From Aldersonia sp. NBC_00410 (GTDB lineage Bacteria > Actinomycetota > Actinomycetes > Mycobacteriales > Mycobacteriaceae), in assembly GCF_026342035.1 (NCBI RefSeq), contig NZ_JAPENM010000009.1, forward strand, positions 124,001 through 188,000: a stretch of 64,000 bases of DNA, written 5' to 3'. Each line of letters begins with the position of its first letter. The stretch's first letter is position 1. Below are positions 27,942 through 38,479 of the stretch, in pieces. The notes beneath the pieces were generated by a model. It did no database searches. It saw only the letters and a list, made by a program, of their open reading frames with translations, and was not told the DNA's origin. The translations under genes were made by a program, and so were the position numbers.

Positions 27942-27958
27942 GTCACATTCCGGTCACA
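27942..27958 (+). promoter_or_regulatory. GTCACA direct repeat (MtrA-box-like) before M23 peptidase gene 1
   Basis: GTCACA occurs at 27942 and again at 27953, a spacing of 11 bp, ending 17 bases before the TTG start. Direct GTCACA-type repeats at about one helical turn are what I recall for the MtrA response regulator, which controls cell-wall hydrolases in mycolata. The assignment is inference. Confidence 0.5.
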
Positions 27959-27975
27959 ACGGGGAGGCTAGAACC

Positions 27976-28980
27976 TTGACTTCGCACCGCTCAACAAGGC
28001 GCACATCGCGCCAGGCGAGCGGGCATGCGGACCTCGCCCCGTTCGAGCCACGTTCGAGCCGCACCCTTAACCCTTCGCAGGGTTACTCGTTCAAAACCCT
28101 GGCCGGCGGTGTCCTCGAGTTTCCCGCGGTAGCGCAAGCCGAAACCGCTTCCTCCTCCGATGTGGCACAGCCCGCGAACGAGACCCGGGTCGAAACTCGT
28201 GGTGGTCGGCACCGCGTAGCCGCGCCGTCGCACGGTATGCGCAGTCGCGCCGCGGTAGTCGCCCTCGCTGCGGGTGCTGTCGCCGCGGCCACGCAGGCGG
28301 CGAGCGAAGGCACCCCGGCCCAGGCTCCGGCCACCGAATCCACCGAAATCGCGCTTGCCGGCCGCACGTCGGAGGTCTCCGCGCTCGCGCCGGACGTCAC
28401 CGCCACCGCCACCGCCACCGCCGCAGGCTCCGACGACACCGCCGCGGCGCCCGCGAAGAAGGCACCGCAGGTGCTCAACGTGGCCGCCCCTGTCGACCTG
28501 ACTCAGTTCAACGACCTGATCGCCAAGGGCCAGAAATTCGCGCAGGAGCGTGCCGCCGAAGAGGCCGCCAAGCTCCGCCCGCTCTACGTCAAGTTCACCG
28601 ACGGCACCTACACCTCGGGTTTCGGTGCCCGTTGGGGTACCTCGCACCTCGGCATCGATATCGCCAACTCGATCGGGACCCCGATCCGGGCCGTGGCCGA
28701 CGGCGATGTGATCGATGCGGGCCCGGCCTCCGGCTTCGGCATGTGGGTCCGGCTCAAGCACGCCGATGGCACGATCACCGTGTACGGGCACATCGACTCG
28801 GCCACGGTCGCAGTCGGCCAGCACGTGATGGCCGGCGACGAGATCGCCAAGATGGGTAACCGCGGCTTCTCCACCGGCCCGCACTGCCACTTCGAAGTCT
28901 GGCTCGACGGCGCGAACAAGGTCGACCCCATTCCGTGGCTGGCCTCCAGGGGCATCAGCGTCGGCGCCGAGCGCGACTGA
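27976..28980 (+). CDS. Secreted M23-family peptidase/LytM-domain protein 1 (Rv0950c-like)
   Basis: 334 residues from a TTG start with GGGAGG eight bases upstream; the frame is open further upstream, but this start gives the length of Rv0950c. A membrane/signal segment lies at about residues 85-107 (AAVVALAAGAVAAATQAAS), an Ala/Thr-rich linker follows, and the M23 domain occupies the last 130 residues: GARWGTSHLGIDIAN (zinc His and Asp), then STGPHCHFEVW with the HxH motif. Zinc ligands appear complete, so endopeptidase activity on peptidoglycan is plausible. It lies between sucC and uvrD1 as in M. tuberculosis. Confidence 0.88.
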   Translation: MTSHRSTRRTSRQASGHADLAPFEPRSSRTLNPSQGYSFKTLAGGVLEFPAVAQAETASSSDVAQPANETRVETRGGRHRVAAPSHGMRSRAAVVALAAGAVAAATQAASEGTPAQAPATESTEIALAGRTSEVSALAPDVTATATATAAGSDDTAAAPAKKAPQVLNVAAPVDLTQFNDLIAKGQKFAQERAAEEAAKLRPLYVKFTDGTYTSGFGARWGTSHLGIDIANSIGTPIRAVADGDVIDAGPASGFGMWVRLKHADGTITVYGHIDSATVAVGQHVMAGDEIAKMGNRGFSTGPHCHFEVWLDGANKVDPIPWLASRGISVGAERD

Positions 28981-29029
28981 CCATCCGCCGCACTCACCCG
29001 CCGCGCGGTGGCGCACCCCGCACTACGCC

Positions 29030-31549
29030 CTAGAGCTTCACCATCGGCACGCCGCCGATCAACATGAGTCGCACCTTGCCTGCCGTGCCGAAATCGATCG
29101 TCACGGTTGCGCGCGGACCGATCCCATCGGCGGCGATCACCGTGCCCAGCCCGTACTTGTCGTGGCTGACCCGATCGCCGACGTCGAGAACGAGTTCGGT
29201 GTTGTTGCGCTTCGACCCGGGCGCCGGGCGCACGTAGCCGCCGGCCCGCCCCGCGGCGCTGCGCATTCCCGGCCGCTCGGTTCGGGTCCAGTCGCGTTCG
29301 AACCCCTCGTCCCGGTCGTCGCGCCGGCCGCCACGCCCACCGCGTGCGCCGAACGAAGCAGCCGGATCCAGCCGTCGCCAGTCCAGAAGTTCGCCCGGAA
29401 TCTCTTGCAGGAAGCGTGATTCCGGGTTCGAGATCGGCTGGCCCCAGGCCGAGCGCATAACCGCCCGAGTGAGGTAGAGCCGCCGCCGCGCCCGCGTGAT
29501 GCCGACGTAGGCGAGCCGCCGTTCCTCGGACAGCTCGGCCGGGTCACCCAGGGCGCGCATGTGCGGGAACTGTCCGTCCTCCCAGCCGGTGACGAACACG
29601 ACCGGGAACTCGAGCCCCTTCGCGGTGTGCAGGGTCATCATCGTGACGACGCCGTCCCCGGAATCCGGGAGTTGATCGGTATCGGCGACGAGCGACACGC
29701 GCTCCAGGAACGCCGCGAGCGACCCCGGCTCCGGTTCGCCGTCGGAGGCCTCCGCATCCTCGGCGGTGTCCAGATCGACCGCGTCCCTGCCGTCGGCGTC
29801 GGCCTCGGCGAGCGCCGCGAGGTTGCGCGCTTCGGAGCTGAATTCGCTTGCCACGCTGACCAACTCGTTGAGGTTATCCAGCCGGGCGCCGTCCTGCGGG
29901 TCGCTGGAGGCTTCCAGTTCGGCCCGGTATCCGGTGCGGTCGAGGATCGCCTCGACCACCTCGCCGACGTCGAAAAATCCCTCGTCACTGCGCGCGGCAA
30001 CGGTGCGCAGCCCGTCCATCAACTCGAGGAACCCACCGATCGCGCGCTGCGAACGAGTGTTGAGCAGCGACACCTTTCCGTCCGCCGCGTCGCGCAGCGC
30101 GTCGCCGAAGCCGATGCCCTTCTGCTCGGCATGTACGACCACGCACGCCTCGGCCCGGTCGCCGATGCCGCGGCGCGGGGTGTTGAGGATCCGGCGCAGG
30201 CTCACCGTGTCCTCCGGGTTGTCGATCACCCGCAGGTAGGCGACGACGTCGCGAATCTCCTTGCGCTCGTAGAACCGCACCCCGCCGACAACCTTGTAGG
30301 GCAGCCCGAGCCGGATGAAAATCTCCTCCAGCGCGCGGGAGTTGTTGTTCGTCCGGTAGAACACCGCGACGTCGTTGAACTTCGCCTCACCGGCATCGAC
30401 GAGACGGTCGATCTCGCGGGCGACGAAGGACGCTTCGTCGTGCTCGTTGTCGGCGACGTATCCGGTGATCAGCTCGCCATCCCCGGCGTCGGTCCACAGC
30501 CGCTTGTCGCGCCTGCCGACATTGCGCGAGATCACCGCGTTGGCTGCGGTCAGGATGTGCTGGGTGGAGCGGTAGTTCTGCTCGAGCAGGATCGTCTGCG
30601 CGTTCGGGTAGTCGCGCTCGAACTCCTCGATATTGCGGATCGTCGCGCCCCGGAACGCGTAGATCGACTGGTCCGCATCGCCGACCACGCACAACTCTCC
30701 CGGCGGCACCTCGCCACCGGAGGTGCCGACGAGCTCACGGACCAACACGTACTGCGCATGGTTGGTGTCCTGGTACTCGTCGACGAGCACGTGCCGGAAC
30801 CGCCTGCGATAGTACTCGGCCACCTGTGGATGGCTCTGCAGCAGCGCGACCGTCTCGCCGATGAGGTCGTCGAAGTCCATCGCGTTCGCGCCGCGCAACC
30901 GCCGCTGGTACTCGGCGTAGACCCTGGCGACGAGGCGCGGCAGATCGCCGCCGTCCTTCTCCGCATCGTCGACGGCGCGCTCGGGGCCGATCAGTTCGTT
31001 CTTCAGGTTCGAGATCGCGGTGGCCAGCATCCGGGCGGAAAACTTCTTCGCATCGAGGTCGAAGTCGCGTCCGATCATCGTCAGCAAACGCCGGGAATCG
31101 TCGGCGTCGTAGATCGAGAAGTTGGAGTTCATCCCCGACAACAGCCCGGATTGCGCGCGCAGGATCCGCACACAACTCGAGTGGAACGTCGACACCCACA
31201 TATTGCGTGCACGCGGACCGACGAGGCCGATCACCCGCTCACGCATCTCCGCGGCGGCCTTGTTGGTGAACGTGATGGCCAGTACCTGCCCGGGCGTCAC
31301 GCCACGGGCGGCGAGCAGGTAGGCGATCCGCCGGGTGAGCACCGCGGTCTTGCCGGAGCCGGCACCGGCGACGATCAGCAGCGGCGACCCGGTATGCAGG
31401 ACCGCGCGGCGCTGCTCCGCATTCAGCCCGTCGAGCAGGCGGGTGACGACCTCGTCGGAGTCCCCGTCACGGCGTGCGGTGCTTCGCCCGACGGTGTGAT
31501 TCCTCGTCGGCGCGGTGTCATTGTTGGGCGTGGCAGCAGCGTCGTTCAT
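29030..31549 (-). CDS. uvrD1: ATP-dependent DNA helicase UvrD1/PcrA
   Basis: 839 residues, superfamily 1A. Motif I is AGAGSGKT (residues 61-68); Ia is FTNKAAAEM; II is VDEYQDTN; III is GDADQSIYAFRGA; V is LHTAKGLEFPVVF; VI is YVGITRARRRLY. The C-terminal Tudor-like domain (GDRVSHDKYGLGTV to the end) fits PcrA proteins that touch RNA polymerase or Ku. It unwinds DNA in nucleotide excision repair and replication restart. It is convergent with the M23 gene and divergent from chorismate mutase, as in M. tuberculosis. Confidence 0.96.
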   Translation of the reverse strand: MNDAAATPNNDTAPTRNHTVGRSTARRDGDSDEVVTRLLDGLNAEQRRAVLHTGSPLLIVAGAGSGKTAVLTRRIAYLLAARGVTPGQVLAITFTNKAAAEMRERVIGLVGPRARNMWVSTFHSSCVRILRAQSGLLSGMNSNFSIYDADDSRRLLTMIGRDFDLDAKKFSARMLATAISNLKNELIGPERAVDDAEKDGGDLPRLVARVYAEYQRRLRGANAMDFDDLIGETVALLQSHPQVAEYYRRRFRHVLVDEYQDTNHAQYVLVRELVGTSGGEVPPGELCVVGDADQSIYAFRGATIRNIEEFERDYPNAQTILLEQNYRSTQHILTAANAVISRNVGRRDKRLWTDAGDGELITGYVADNEHDEASFVAREIDRLVDAGEAKFNDVAVFYRTNNNSRALEEIFIRLGLPYKVVGGVRFYERKEIRDVVAYLRVIDNPEDTVSLRRILNTPRRGIGDRAEACVVVHAEQKGIGFGDALRDAADGKVSLLNTRSQRAIGGFLELMDGLRTVAARSDEGFFDVGEVVEAILDRTGYRAELEASSDPQDGARLDNLNELVSVASEFSSEARNLAALAEADADGRDAVDLDTAEDAEASDGEPEPGSLAAFLERVSLVADTDQLPDSGDGVVTMMTLHTAKGLEFPVVFVTGWEDGQFPHMRALGDPAELSEERRLAYVGITRARRRLYLTRAVMRSAWGQPISNPESRFLQEIPGELLDWRRLDPAASFGARGGRGGRRDDRDEGFERDWTRTERPGMRSAAGRAGGYVRPAPGSKRNNTELVLDVGDRVSHDKYGLGTVIAADGIGPRATVTIDFGTAGKVRLMLIGGVPMVKL

Positions 31550-31806
31550 CGCTCGTCAACGCTACCGCTGCGCACCGACGCCGCGTGCACGCCCCGCAAC
31601 GCGCGTCGCCGGAAGGCATTCACAGCATCCTCCCAGCAAAACGGGTTTGGCCGATCATTGCGGGCGTGGCAGACTCGTATCGGCGTTCGACAGCGCCCAC
31701 GCGCCGATCCGACGGCGAGACCGACCGTGAGGTCGCGTCGCCGGTGAACCAGGACCGAGCCGCCACGCGCGACACGCTCGTCCGGATTGCCACCCGAGGA
31801 GACGAT

Positions 31807-32097
31807 ATGGCCCCCACGACCGACACCGCAGACGCCGACGCGGTGCCCCGCAGCGAAGAAGAGATCGACAATCTTCGTCACGAGATCGATGATCTCGACG
31901 CGCAGATCCTCGCCGCGATCAAGCGCCGCACCGAAGTCTCCCGAATCATCGGCCGCACTCGGATGGCCTCCGGCGGCACCCGCCTGGTGCACAGCCGCGA
32001 GATGAAGGTCATCGAGCGGTTCAGCGAACTCGGCCAGGAGGGCCACACCCTGGCGATGCTGCTGCTGCGCCTCGGGCGTGGCCGCCTCGGGCACTGA
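31807..32097 (+). CDS. aroQ: Chorismate mutase, AroQ-delta type (Rv0948c-like)
   Basis: 96 residues, all helical: IDNLRHEIDDLDAQILAAIK then RTEVSRIIGRTRMASGGTRL and a C-terminus LLLRLGRGRLGH. The short AroQ-delta form has weak activity alone and is activated by binding DAHP synthase (AroG); the RLGRGRLGH tail that contacts AroG in M. tuberculosis is fully kept. It converts chorismate to prephenate for Phe/Tyr. The ATG has GAGGAG five bases upstream; the frame stays open far upstream but that stretch overlaps uvrD1 and looks non-coding. Confidence 0.95.
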   Translation: MAPTTDTADADAVPRSEEEIDNLRHEIDDLDAQILAAIKRRTEVSRIIGRTRMASGGTRLVHSREMKVIERFSELGQEGHTLAMLLLRLGRGRLGH

Positions 32098-32107
32098 CCG
32101 ATCCGGA

Positions 32108-32143
32108 TTCAACGGAGTGAACGGAAGCGTTCACTCCGTTGAA
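32108..32143 (+). terminator. Perfect 16-bp inverted repeat after chorismate mutase
   Basis: TTCAACGGAGTGAACG and its exact complement are separated by GAAG, 11 bp after the aroQ stop. There is no long T run on either side, so it may act as a bidirectional terminator between convergent genes or as a protein-binding site. Confidence 0.6.
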
Positions 32144-32182
32144 CGCAACAAATCTTCCGTTCACGGCCTAGCCACGCAGTAC

Positions 32183-32206
32183 CGACTGAACGGAACCGTT
32201 CAGTCG
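32183..32206 (-). terminator. Perfect 11-bp inverted repeat before the gabD 3' end
   Basis: CGACTGAACGG-AA-CCGTTCAGTCG lies 16 bp from the gabD stop. It shares the TGAACGG/CCGTTCA core with the larger palindrome 40 bp away. A two-base loop is too tight for an RNA hairpin without opening inner pairs, so a DNA-binding site is also possible. Confidence 0.5.
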
Positions 32207-32221
32207 ATCTGATCGTGCCGC

Positions 32222-33688
32222 TTACGGGGTCAGCGCGATGTACTTCGTCTCGAGGTACTCCTCGATCCCCTCGGACCCGCCCTCGCGGCCGAACCCGGAC
32301 GCTTTCACACCGCCGAATGGCGCGGCCGCGTCGGAAATGACGCCGCGGTTGACTCCGACCATGCCGCTCTCCAGCGCTTCGGCTACCCGTAGGGCCCGGT
32401 CCAGGCTCTCGGTGTAGAGGTAGGCGACCAGTCCGAACTCGGTGTCGTTCGCGATTGCGATGGCCTCCTCCTCGGTGTCGAACCCGGTGATCGGCGCGAC
32501 GGGTCCGAACACCTCCTCACGCAGGATCCGCGCGTTGGCCGGCACATCGGTGAGCACCGTCGCCGGATAAAACCAGCCTGGCCCGCCCGGCGCCTTACCG
32601 CCGAGCCGCAGCTGCGCGCCGGCGGCCACGGCATCCTCGACCAGATCGGACACCGTCTCCAATTGGTCGGAGTTGATCAGCGGGCCGAGGTCGGTCGACG
32701 GGTCGGTGCCCGGCCCGAGGGTCAGCTTCGACATCCGCTCGATGAGCTTTTCGGTGAACTCCGCACGCACCCCGTCCTGCACGTGCAGCCGGTTCGCGGC
32801 CGTGCAGGCCTCGCCCCCGTTGCGGAGTTTCGCCAGCATCGCGCCCTCGACCGCCTTGTCGAGATCGGCATCGTCGAAGACGAGAAACGGTGCGTTGCCG
32901 CCGAGTTCCATCGACGTGCGCAGCAGCCCCTTTGCCGACTTCTCCACGAGTGTCCGGCCGACCTCCGTCGACCCGGTGAAGGTGAGCTTGCGCAGCCGCG
33001 GGTCGTTCAGCAGCGGCTCGGTCACCTCACGCGAGTGCTTGGTCGTGAGCACGGAAAGCACGCCGGGTGGCAGCCCGGCGTCGCTGCACAGCTTCGCCAA
33101 AAGCAGCATGGTCAGCGGGGTTTCCGACGCGGGCTTGACGATCATGGTGCAGCCGGCGGCCAGCGCCGGACCGATCTTGCGGGTGCCCATCGCGAGCGGG
33201 AAGTTCCACGGCGTGATCGCCAGGCACGGCCCGACCGGCTGCTTGTGCACCAGGATTCGGCCGTTGCCCGCGGGCGAGGACTGGTACCGCCCGGACACCC
33301 GTACTGCCTCCTCGCTGAACCAGCGGAAGAACTCGGCACCATAGGTCACCTCGGACTTGCTCTCCGCCAGTGCCTTTCCCATTTCCAGGCTCATCAGCAG
33401 CGCGATCTCGTCGGCGCGCTCGGTGATCGCCTCGAACACCGCGCGCAGTATCTCGCTGCGTTTGCGCGCGGGCGTCGCGGCCCAGTCCGGTTGCGCGGCC
33501 GCGGCGGCATCGAGCGCGGTGATCGCGTCGGCCGGGGTCGCGTCGGCGACGTGGGTGATGGGCTCGCCGGTGGCGGGGTCGTGGACGGCGAATGTCGCGC
33601 CCTTCTCCGCGTCGACGCTGCGTCCGCCGATCCAGAGTCCGGTGGGAACCGATTCGAGTGCGCGTTGCACGGCTGGCTTGGAATCCAT
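32222..33688 (-). CDS. gabD: NAD(P)+-dependent succinate-semialdehyde dehydrogenase-type ALDH
   Basis: 488 residues of the aldehyde dehydrogenase fold. The catalytic Glu is in [16 protein letters not shown] and the nucleophilic Cys in [14 protein letters not shown]; the cofactor region [20 protein letters not shown] and FTGSTEVGR are intact. The C-terminal [12 protein letters not shown] signature and the [10 protein letters not shown] ending place it with GabD-like SSADHs, which link GABA or 2-oxoglutarate shunts to succinate; exact substrate is inference. The ATG at 33688 gives the standard length; the frame runs back into pgi on the other strand. It is divergent from pgi with a 60-bp gap. 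Confidence 0.88.
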   Translation of the reverse strand: MDSKPAVQRALESVPTGLWIGGRSVDAEKGATFAVHDPATGEPITHVADATPADAITALDAAAAAQPDWAATPARKRSEILRAVFEAITERADEIALLMSLEMGKALAESKSEVTYGAEFFRWFSEEAVRVSGRYQSSPAGNGRILVHKQPVGPCLAITPWNFPLAMGTRKIGPALAAGCTMIVKPASETPLTMLLLAKLCSDAGLPPGVLSVLTTKHSREVTEPLLNDPRLRKLTFTGSTEVGRTLVEKSAKGLLRTSMELGGNAPFLVFDDADLDKAVEGAMLAKLRNGGEACTAANRLHVQDGVRAEFTEKLIERMSKLTLGPGTDPSTDLGPLINSDQLETVSDLVEDAVAAGAQLRLGGKAPGGPGWFYPATVLTDVPANARILREEVFGPVAPITGFDTEEEAIAIANDTEFGLVAYLYTESLDRALRVAEALESGMVGVNRGVISDAAAPFGGVKASGFGREGGSEGIEEYLETKYIALTP

Positions 33689-33735
33689 GCTTCGAGCATG
33701 CCCTGTATCGGCGCACGCGCACACCCCCGGACGCC

Positions 33736-33741
33736 TAGGCT
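33736..33741 (+). promoter_or_regulatory. -10 hexamer, leaderless promoter of pgi
   Basis: TAGGCT, seven bases before the ATG at 33749. Confidence 0.6.
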
Positions 33742-33748
33742 GCCAAGC

Positions 33749-35398
<1,650 letters not shown>

Positions 35399-35409
35399 CC
35401 GGCGGGTTC

Positions 35410-37059
35410 TCAGACGCGACCGAGGATGCCCGGCACGTCCACGTTGGTCGGCAATGTCCCGAAGGCGATGCCCCAGTCGCCGCCAAGTCGACTGGCGCAG
35501 AACGCGTCCGCAACGGCGGCATGCCCGTGCCGCACCAGCTGCGCACCCTGCAGCACGAGCGCCATCAGTTCGACGACGCGGCGGGCGCGGTACTCGATGT
35601 CATCGAAGTCCGACAGTTCCTTGCCGAGGCGGGCGATCGCATCATCGAGACGCGAGTCGGCCCCGGCCGCGAGTTGCACCTCGGCGAAGAACGCCTCCAC
35701 GGTGTCGGGCTGGCGCCCCATTGCCCGCAGCGCGTCCAGTGCCGCGACATTGCCGGAGCCTTCCCAGATCGACATCAACGGTGACTCACGGAACAGCCGC
35801 GGCATCCCGGATTCCTCGGCATACCCGTTGCCGCCCAGGCATTCCAATGCCTCGGCCGCGTGGCTGGGCGCCCGCTTGCAGACCCAGTACTTGGTAACGG
35901 CCAGCGCGATCCGGCGCAGCGCGGCCTCCTGCTCGTCGCCGGCCGCGGCCCGGTCGGTGGCGCCGGCGAGCCGCATCATCACGGTGGTCGCCGCATCGGA
36001 CTCGACCGCGAGGTCGGCGAGCACGTTGCGCATCGCCGGCTGATCGACGAGCCGCTTGCCGAACGCAGAACGGTGCCGGGCGTGGTGGGCGGCCAGCACG
36101 GTGCCGACCCGCATCCCCGTCGCCGAGCCGATCACACAGTCGAGCCGGGTCATGTTGACCATCTCCACGATGGTCTTGACGCCGCTGCCCTCGTCGCCGA
36201 CGCGCCAGCCGATCGCGTTCTCGTATTCGATCTCCGAGGACGCATTGGACTTGTTGCCGAGTTTGTCCTTGAGCCGCTGGATCCGGATCGGGTTGCGCGA
36301 ACCGTCCGGCAGTACGCGCGGCAGCAGGAAACAGGTCACCCCAGCTGTGCCAATTCCCCCGTCGCTTCGCTCGCCCCCAGATGTTTGGGCCAGGGTGAGG
36401 AACATGTCCGACATCGGCGCCGAGGTGAACCACTTGTGCCCGACGATCCGATAGCTGCCGTCCGCGTTCGGCGTTGCGGTGGTGGTGTTCGCGCGGACAT
36501 CCGAGCCGCCCTGCTTCTCGGTCATCGACATACCCGCGATCAGGCCGGCCTTCGTGCTCGGCTCGCGCAACCCGAAGTCGTAGGTCCGCGATGCGAGCAG
36601 CGGCTCGTACCGGGCGGCAAGTTCCGGATTGTGGCGCAGCGCAGGGACGATCGCGTAGGTCATGGAGATCGGACACATGTGCCCGGCATCGGACTGCCCC
36701 CAGGTGAAGAACTTCGCGGCCCGTGCCACGTGCGCACCCGCCCGGTCCTCGCGCCACGGCGTGCCGTGCAGACCGGACTCGACGGCAACCTGCATCAGGT
36801 CATGCCAATGCGGGTGGAACTCGACCTCGTCGATCCGGTTGCCGTAGCGATCGTGGGTGTGCAGCACCGGCGGATACTCGTTGGCCAACCGGCCCCAGTT
36901 CTGCGCCTGCACGCTTCCCGCGCGCACGCCGAGCGCGCGCACCTCGTCCTCGGCCCACGCCGCACCCTCACGCCGGAGTCCTTCCAGCAGTGCGGGATTC
37001 GCCGACAAATCGGTGGGGAACAGGTCGGGGACCTGGTTGAAAACCTCGTGCGTCTTCAC
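35410..37059 (-). CDS. AidB-like acyl-CoA dehydrogenase family protein
   Basis: 549 residues, close to E. coli AidB rather than to the usual 380-400 residue acyl-CoA dehydrogenases. Seen are MSMTEKQGGSDVRANTT (FAD-binding loop), GHKWFTSAPMSDMFL, NMTRLDCVIGSATGMRVG (AidB-type region) and ECLGGNGYAEESGMPRLFRE. AidB-type proteins bind FAD and DNA and are linked to alkylation damage, but many actinobacterial members may be lipid enzymes. The GTG start overlaps the stop of the TetR gene (GTGA), so the regulator and this gene form one coupled operon. Confidence 0.87.
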   Translation of the reverse strand: MKTHEVFNQVPDLFPTDLSANPALLEGLRREGAAWAEDEVRALGVRAGSVQAQNWGRLANEYPPVLHTHDRYGNRIDEVEFHPHWHDLMQVAVESGLHGTPWREDRAGAHVARAAKFFTWGQSDAGHMCPISMTYAIVPALRHNPELAARYEPLLASRTYDFGLREPSTKAGLIAGMSMTEKQGGSDVRANTTTATPNADGSYRIVGHKWFTSAPMSDMFLTLAQTSGGERSDGGIGTAGVTCFLLPRVLPDGSRNPIRIQRLKDKLGNKSNASSEIEYENAIGWRVGDEGSGVKTIVEMVNMTRLDCVIGSATGMRVGTVLAAHHARHRSAFGKRLVDQPAMRNVLADLAVESDAATTVMMRLAGATDRAAAGDEQEAALRRIALAVTKYWVCKRAPSHAAEALECLGGNGYAEESGMPRLFRESPLMSIWEGSGNVAALDALRAMGRQPDTVEAFFAEVQLAAGADSRLDDAIARLGKELSDFDDIEYRARRVVELMALVLQGAQLVRHGHAAVADAFCASRLGGDWGIAFGTLPTNVDVPGILGRV

Positions 37060-37658
37060 TCTCGAACTCCTAATGCGCGGATGGAAAAGGCGACGATTTC
37101 GGGGACGACCGCCTCGGGAACCGGTTCGCCGGCGAGTGGCCCGATCAGCGTCTCGCCGACGGCACCGACGATCGCCGCGGCGCACAGCGCCGGGTCCTGT
37201 GCCGGAATCGAACCATCGGCCACACCGTCGCGGATGACGGCCTCGAAGGCGCGGGCATAGGCCCGCCGGAACGCGAGTCGCTGCTGCTCGACGCCGGGAT
37301 CGACAGGTTCGGCGAGCAGCGCGTAGGCCAGCTTGGGGTTCTTGCAGGCACGCACCGCGAAGGTCTCCACTGCCGCGGAGAGTCGTTCGACGGTGCTGCC
37401 CGGACCCGCGGCGGCGCGCACCACAGCATCGACCTCGTGACCGACGGCGCGGCGGAAAACGGCGCTCGCCAACTCCGCTTTCGACGCGAAGTGTTTGTAC
37501 ACGGTCCCGGTCGCGACACCGGCTTCGGCTGCCACCGCGACGATCGACAGGCCGGCGTATCCGTGGTCGGCGAGCAGCGCGACGGCGACGCGGAGGATCG
37601 TCTCTTCCTGAGCGTCGAGCCGCGCTTGGACGGTGGCGCTGCGGCGGTACGGCACCAA
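37056..37658 (-). CDS. TetR family regulator, first gene of AidB-like operon
   Basis: 200 residues. The N-terminal HTH is recognisable: ETILRVAVALLADHGYAGLS then AVAAEAGVATGTVYKHFASK. The C-terminal ligand domain is all-alpha with no named motif. Translation starts at TTG 37658 or the adjacent GTG at 37655. The palindrome TGAACCATAGTTCA just upstream includes the probable -10 hexamer TATGGT on this strand, which suggests autorepression and control of the divergent crotonase gene. Confidence 0.88.
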   Translation of the reverse strand: MVPYRRSATVQARLDAQEETILRVAVALLADHGYAGLSIVAVAAEAGVATGTVYKHFASKAELASAVFRRAVGHEVDAVVRAAAGPGSTVERLSAAVETFAVRACKNPKLAYALLAEPVDPGVEQQRLAFRRAYARAFEAVIRDGVADGSIPAQDPALCAAAIVGAVGETLIGPLAGEPVPEAVVPEIVAFSIRALGVRE

Positions 37659-37663
37659 AGTAG

Positions 37664-37677
37664 TGAACCATAGTTCA
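37664..37677. promoter_or_regulatory. Candidate TetR operator between the divergent operons
   Basis: TGAACCATAGTTCA, with 5-bp perfect arms and a four-base centre, six bases from the TetR start. On the minus strand it contains TATGGT as a likely -10, so bound repressor would block tetR-aidB; on the plus strand it sits just upstream of the crotonase promoter. Confidence 0.6.
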
Positions 37678-37705
37678 TTTCTTCTCGCAATCGCCGGTCA
37701 CGTCG

Positions 37706-37711
37706 TAGATT
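37706..37711 (+). promoter_or_regulatory. -10 hexamer, leaderless promoter of the crotonase gene
   Basis: TAGATT, six bases before the ATG at 37718. Confidence 0.55.
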
Positions 37712-37717
37712 GAGGCG

Positions 37718-38479
37718 ATGCCCGTCCGAACCGAACGCAACGGCGCTGTCCTCACCGTGATCCTGTCGCGGCCGGACAGCCGGAACGCCGTCGACGGCCC
37801 CACCGCCGCGGCGCTGGCCGACGCATTCCGCGCGTTCGACGACGATCCCGATGCCGCGGTTGCAGTGCTCTGGGGCGAGGGCGGCACCTTTTGCGCGGGC
37901 GCGGACCTCAAGGCGCTCGGGACACCCGCGTCGAACCGGGTAGCCGAGGACGGTGACGGCCCGCTCGGCCCGACCCGGATGCTGCTGTCGAAGCCGGTGA
38001 TCGCGGCCGTCGCGGGCTTCGCGGTCGCAGGCGGTCTCGAACTCGCCCTGTGGTGCGATCTCCGCGTGGTCGAGGAGGACGCCACCTTCGGTGTGTTCTG
38101 CCGCCGCTGGGGCGTGCCGCTGATCGACGGCGGCACGGTGCGGCTGCCCCGCCTGGTCGGCACCAGCGTCGCGATGGACATGATCCTCACCGGCCGGGCG
38201 GTCGGCGCCGAGGAAGCCCAGCGGGTCGGGCTTGCCAACCGGGTCGTCCCAACCGGAACCGCGCGCTCCGCGGCCGAGCAACTCGCCGCCGAACTCGCCG
38301 CGCTACCGCAGCACTGCCTGCGCTCCGATCGGCTCTCCGCGCTGGAGCAGCACTCGATGTCCGATGCCGACGCGATACACAACGAACTGCGCCACGGCAT
38401 GGTCGCACTCGCTAGCGGGGCGCTCGAAGGAGCGCACCGCTTTGCAGCCGGCGCCGGCCGGCACGGCTCGCCCGCATGA
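37718..38479 (+). CDS. Enoyl-CoA hydratase/isomerase (crotonase) family protein
   Basis: 253 residues with the crotonase fold: GGTFCAGADLKAL forms one half of the CoA oxyanion hole and GFAVAGGLELALWCDLRVVE the other. The Glu equivalent to rat hydratase Glu144 is kept (GGLELALWCD), but the position of Glu164, normally in the PE pair after the FG, is occupied by FGVFCRRWG, with Cys in place of Glu. Classical hydration may therefore not be its reaction; isomerase, hydrolase or other crotonase chemistry is possible. Its stop overlaps the next ATG (ATGA). Confidence 0.85.
   Translation: MPVRTERNGAVLTVILSRPDSRNAVDGPTAAALADAFRAFDDDPDAAVAVLWGEGGTFCAGADLKALGTPASNRVAEDGDGPLGPTRMLLSKPVIAAVAGFAVAGGLELALWCDLRVVEEDATFGVFCRRWGVPLIDGGTVRLPRLVGTSVAMDMILTGRAVGAEEAQRVGLANRVVPTGTARSAAEQLAAELAALPQHCLRSDRLSALEQHSMSDADAIHNELRHGMVALASGALEGAHRFAAGAGRHGSPA

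Noticed and set aside
27785-27975. c-di-AMP (ydaO-type) riboswitch upstream of M23 gene 1
   Set aside because: Cell-wall hydrolase genes in actinobacteria sometimes have one, but I could not find the conserved core segments; only a GTCACA direct repeat is clear.
32663-33748. Upstream extension of pgi by more than 300 codons
   Set aside because: The extension is antisense to gabD. The ATG at 33749 has a -10 hexamer seven bases upstream and gives the standard 549-residue enzyme.
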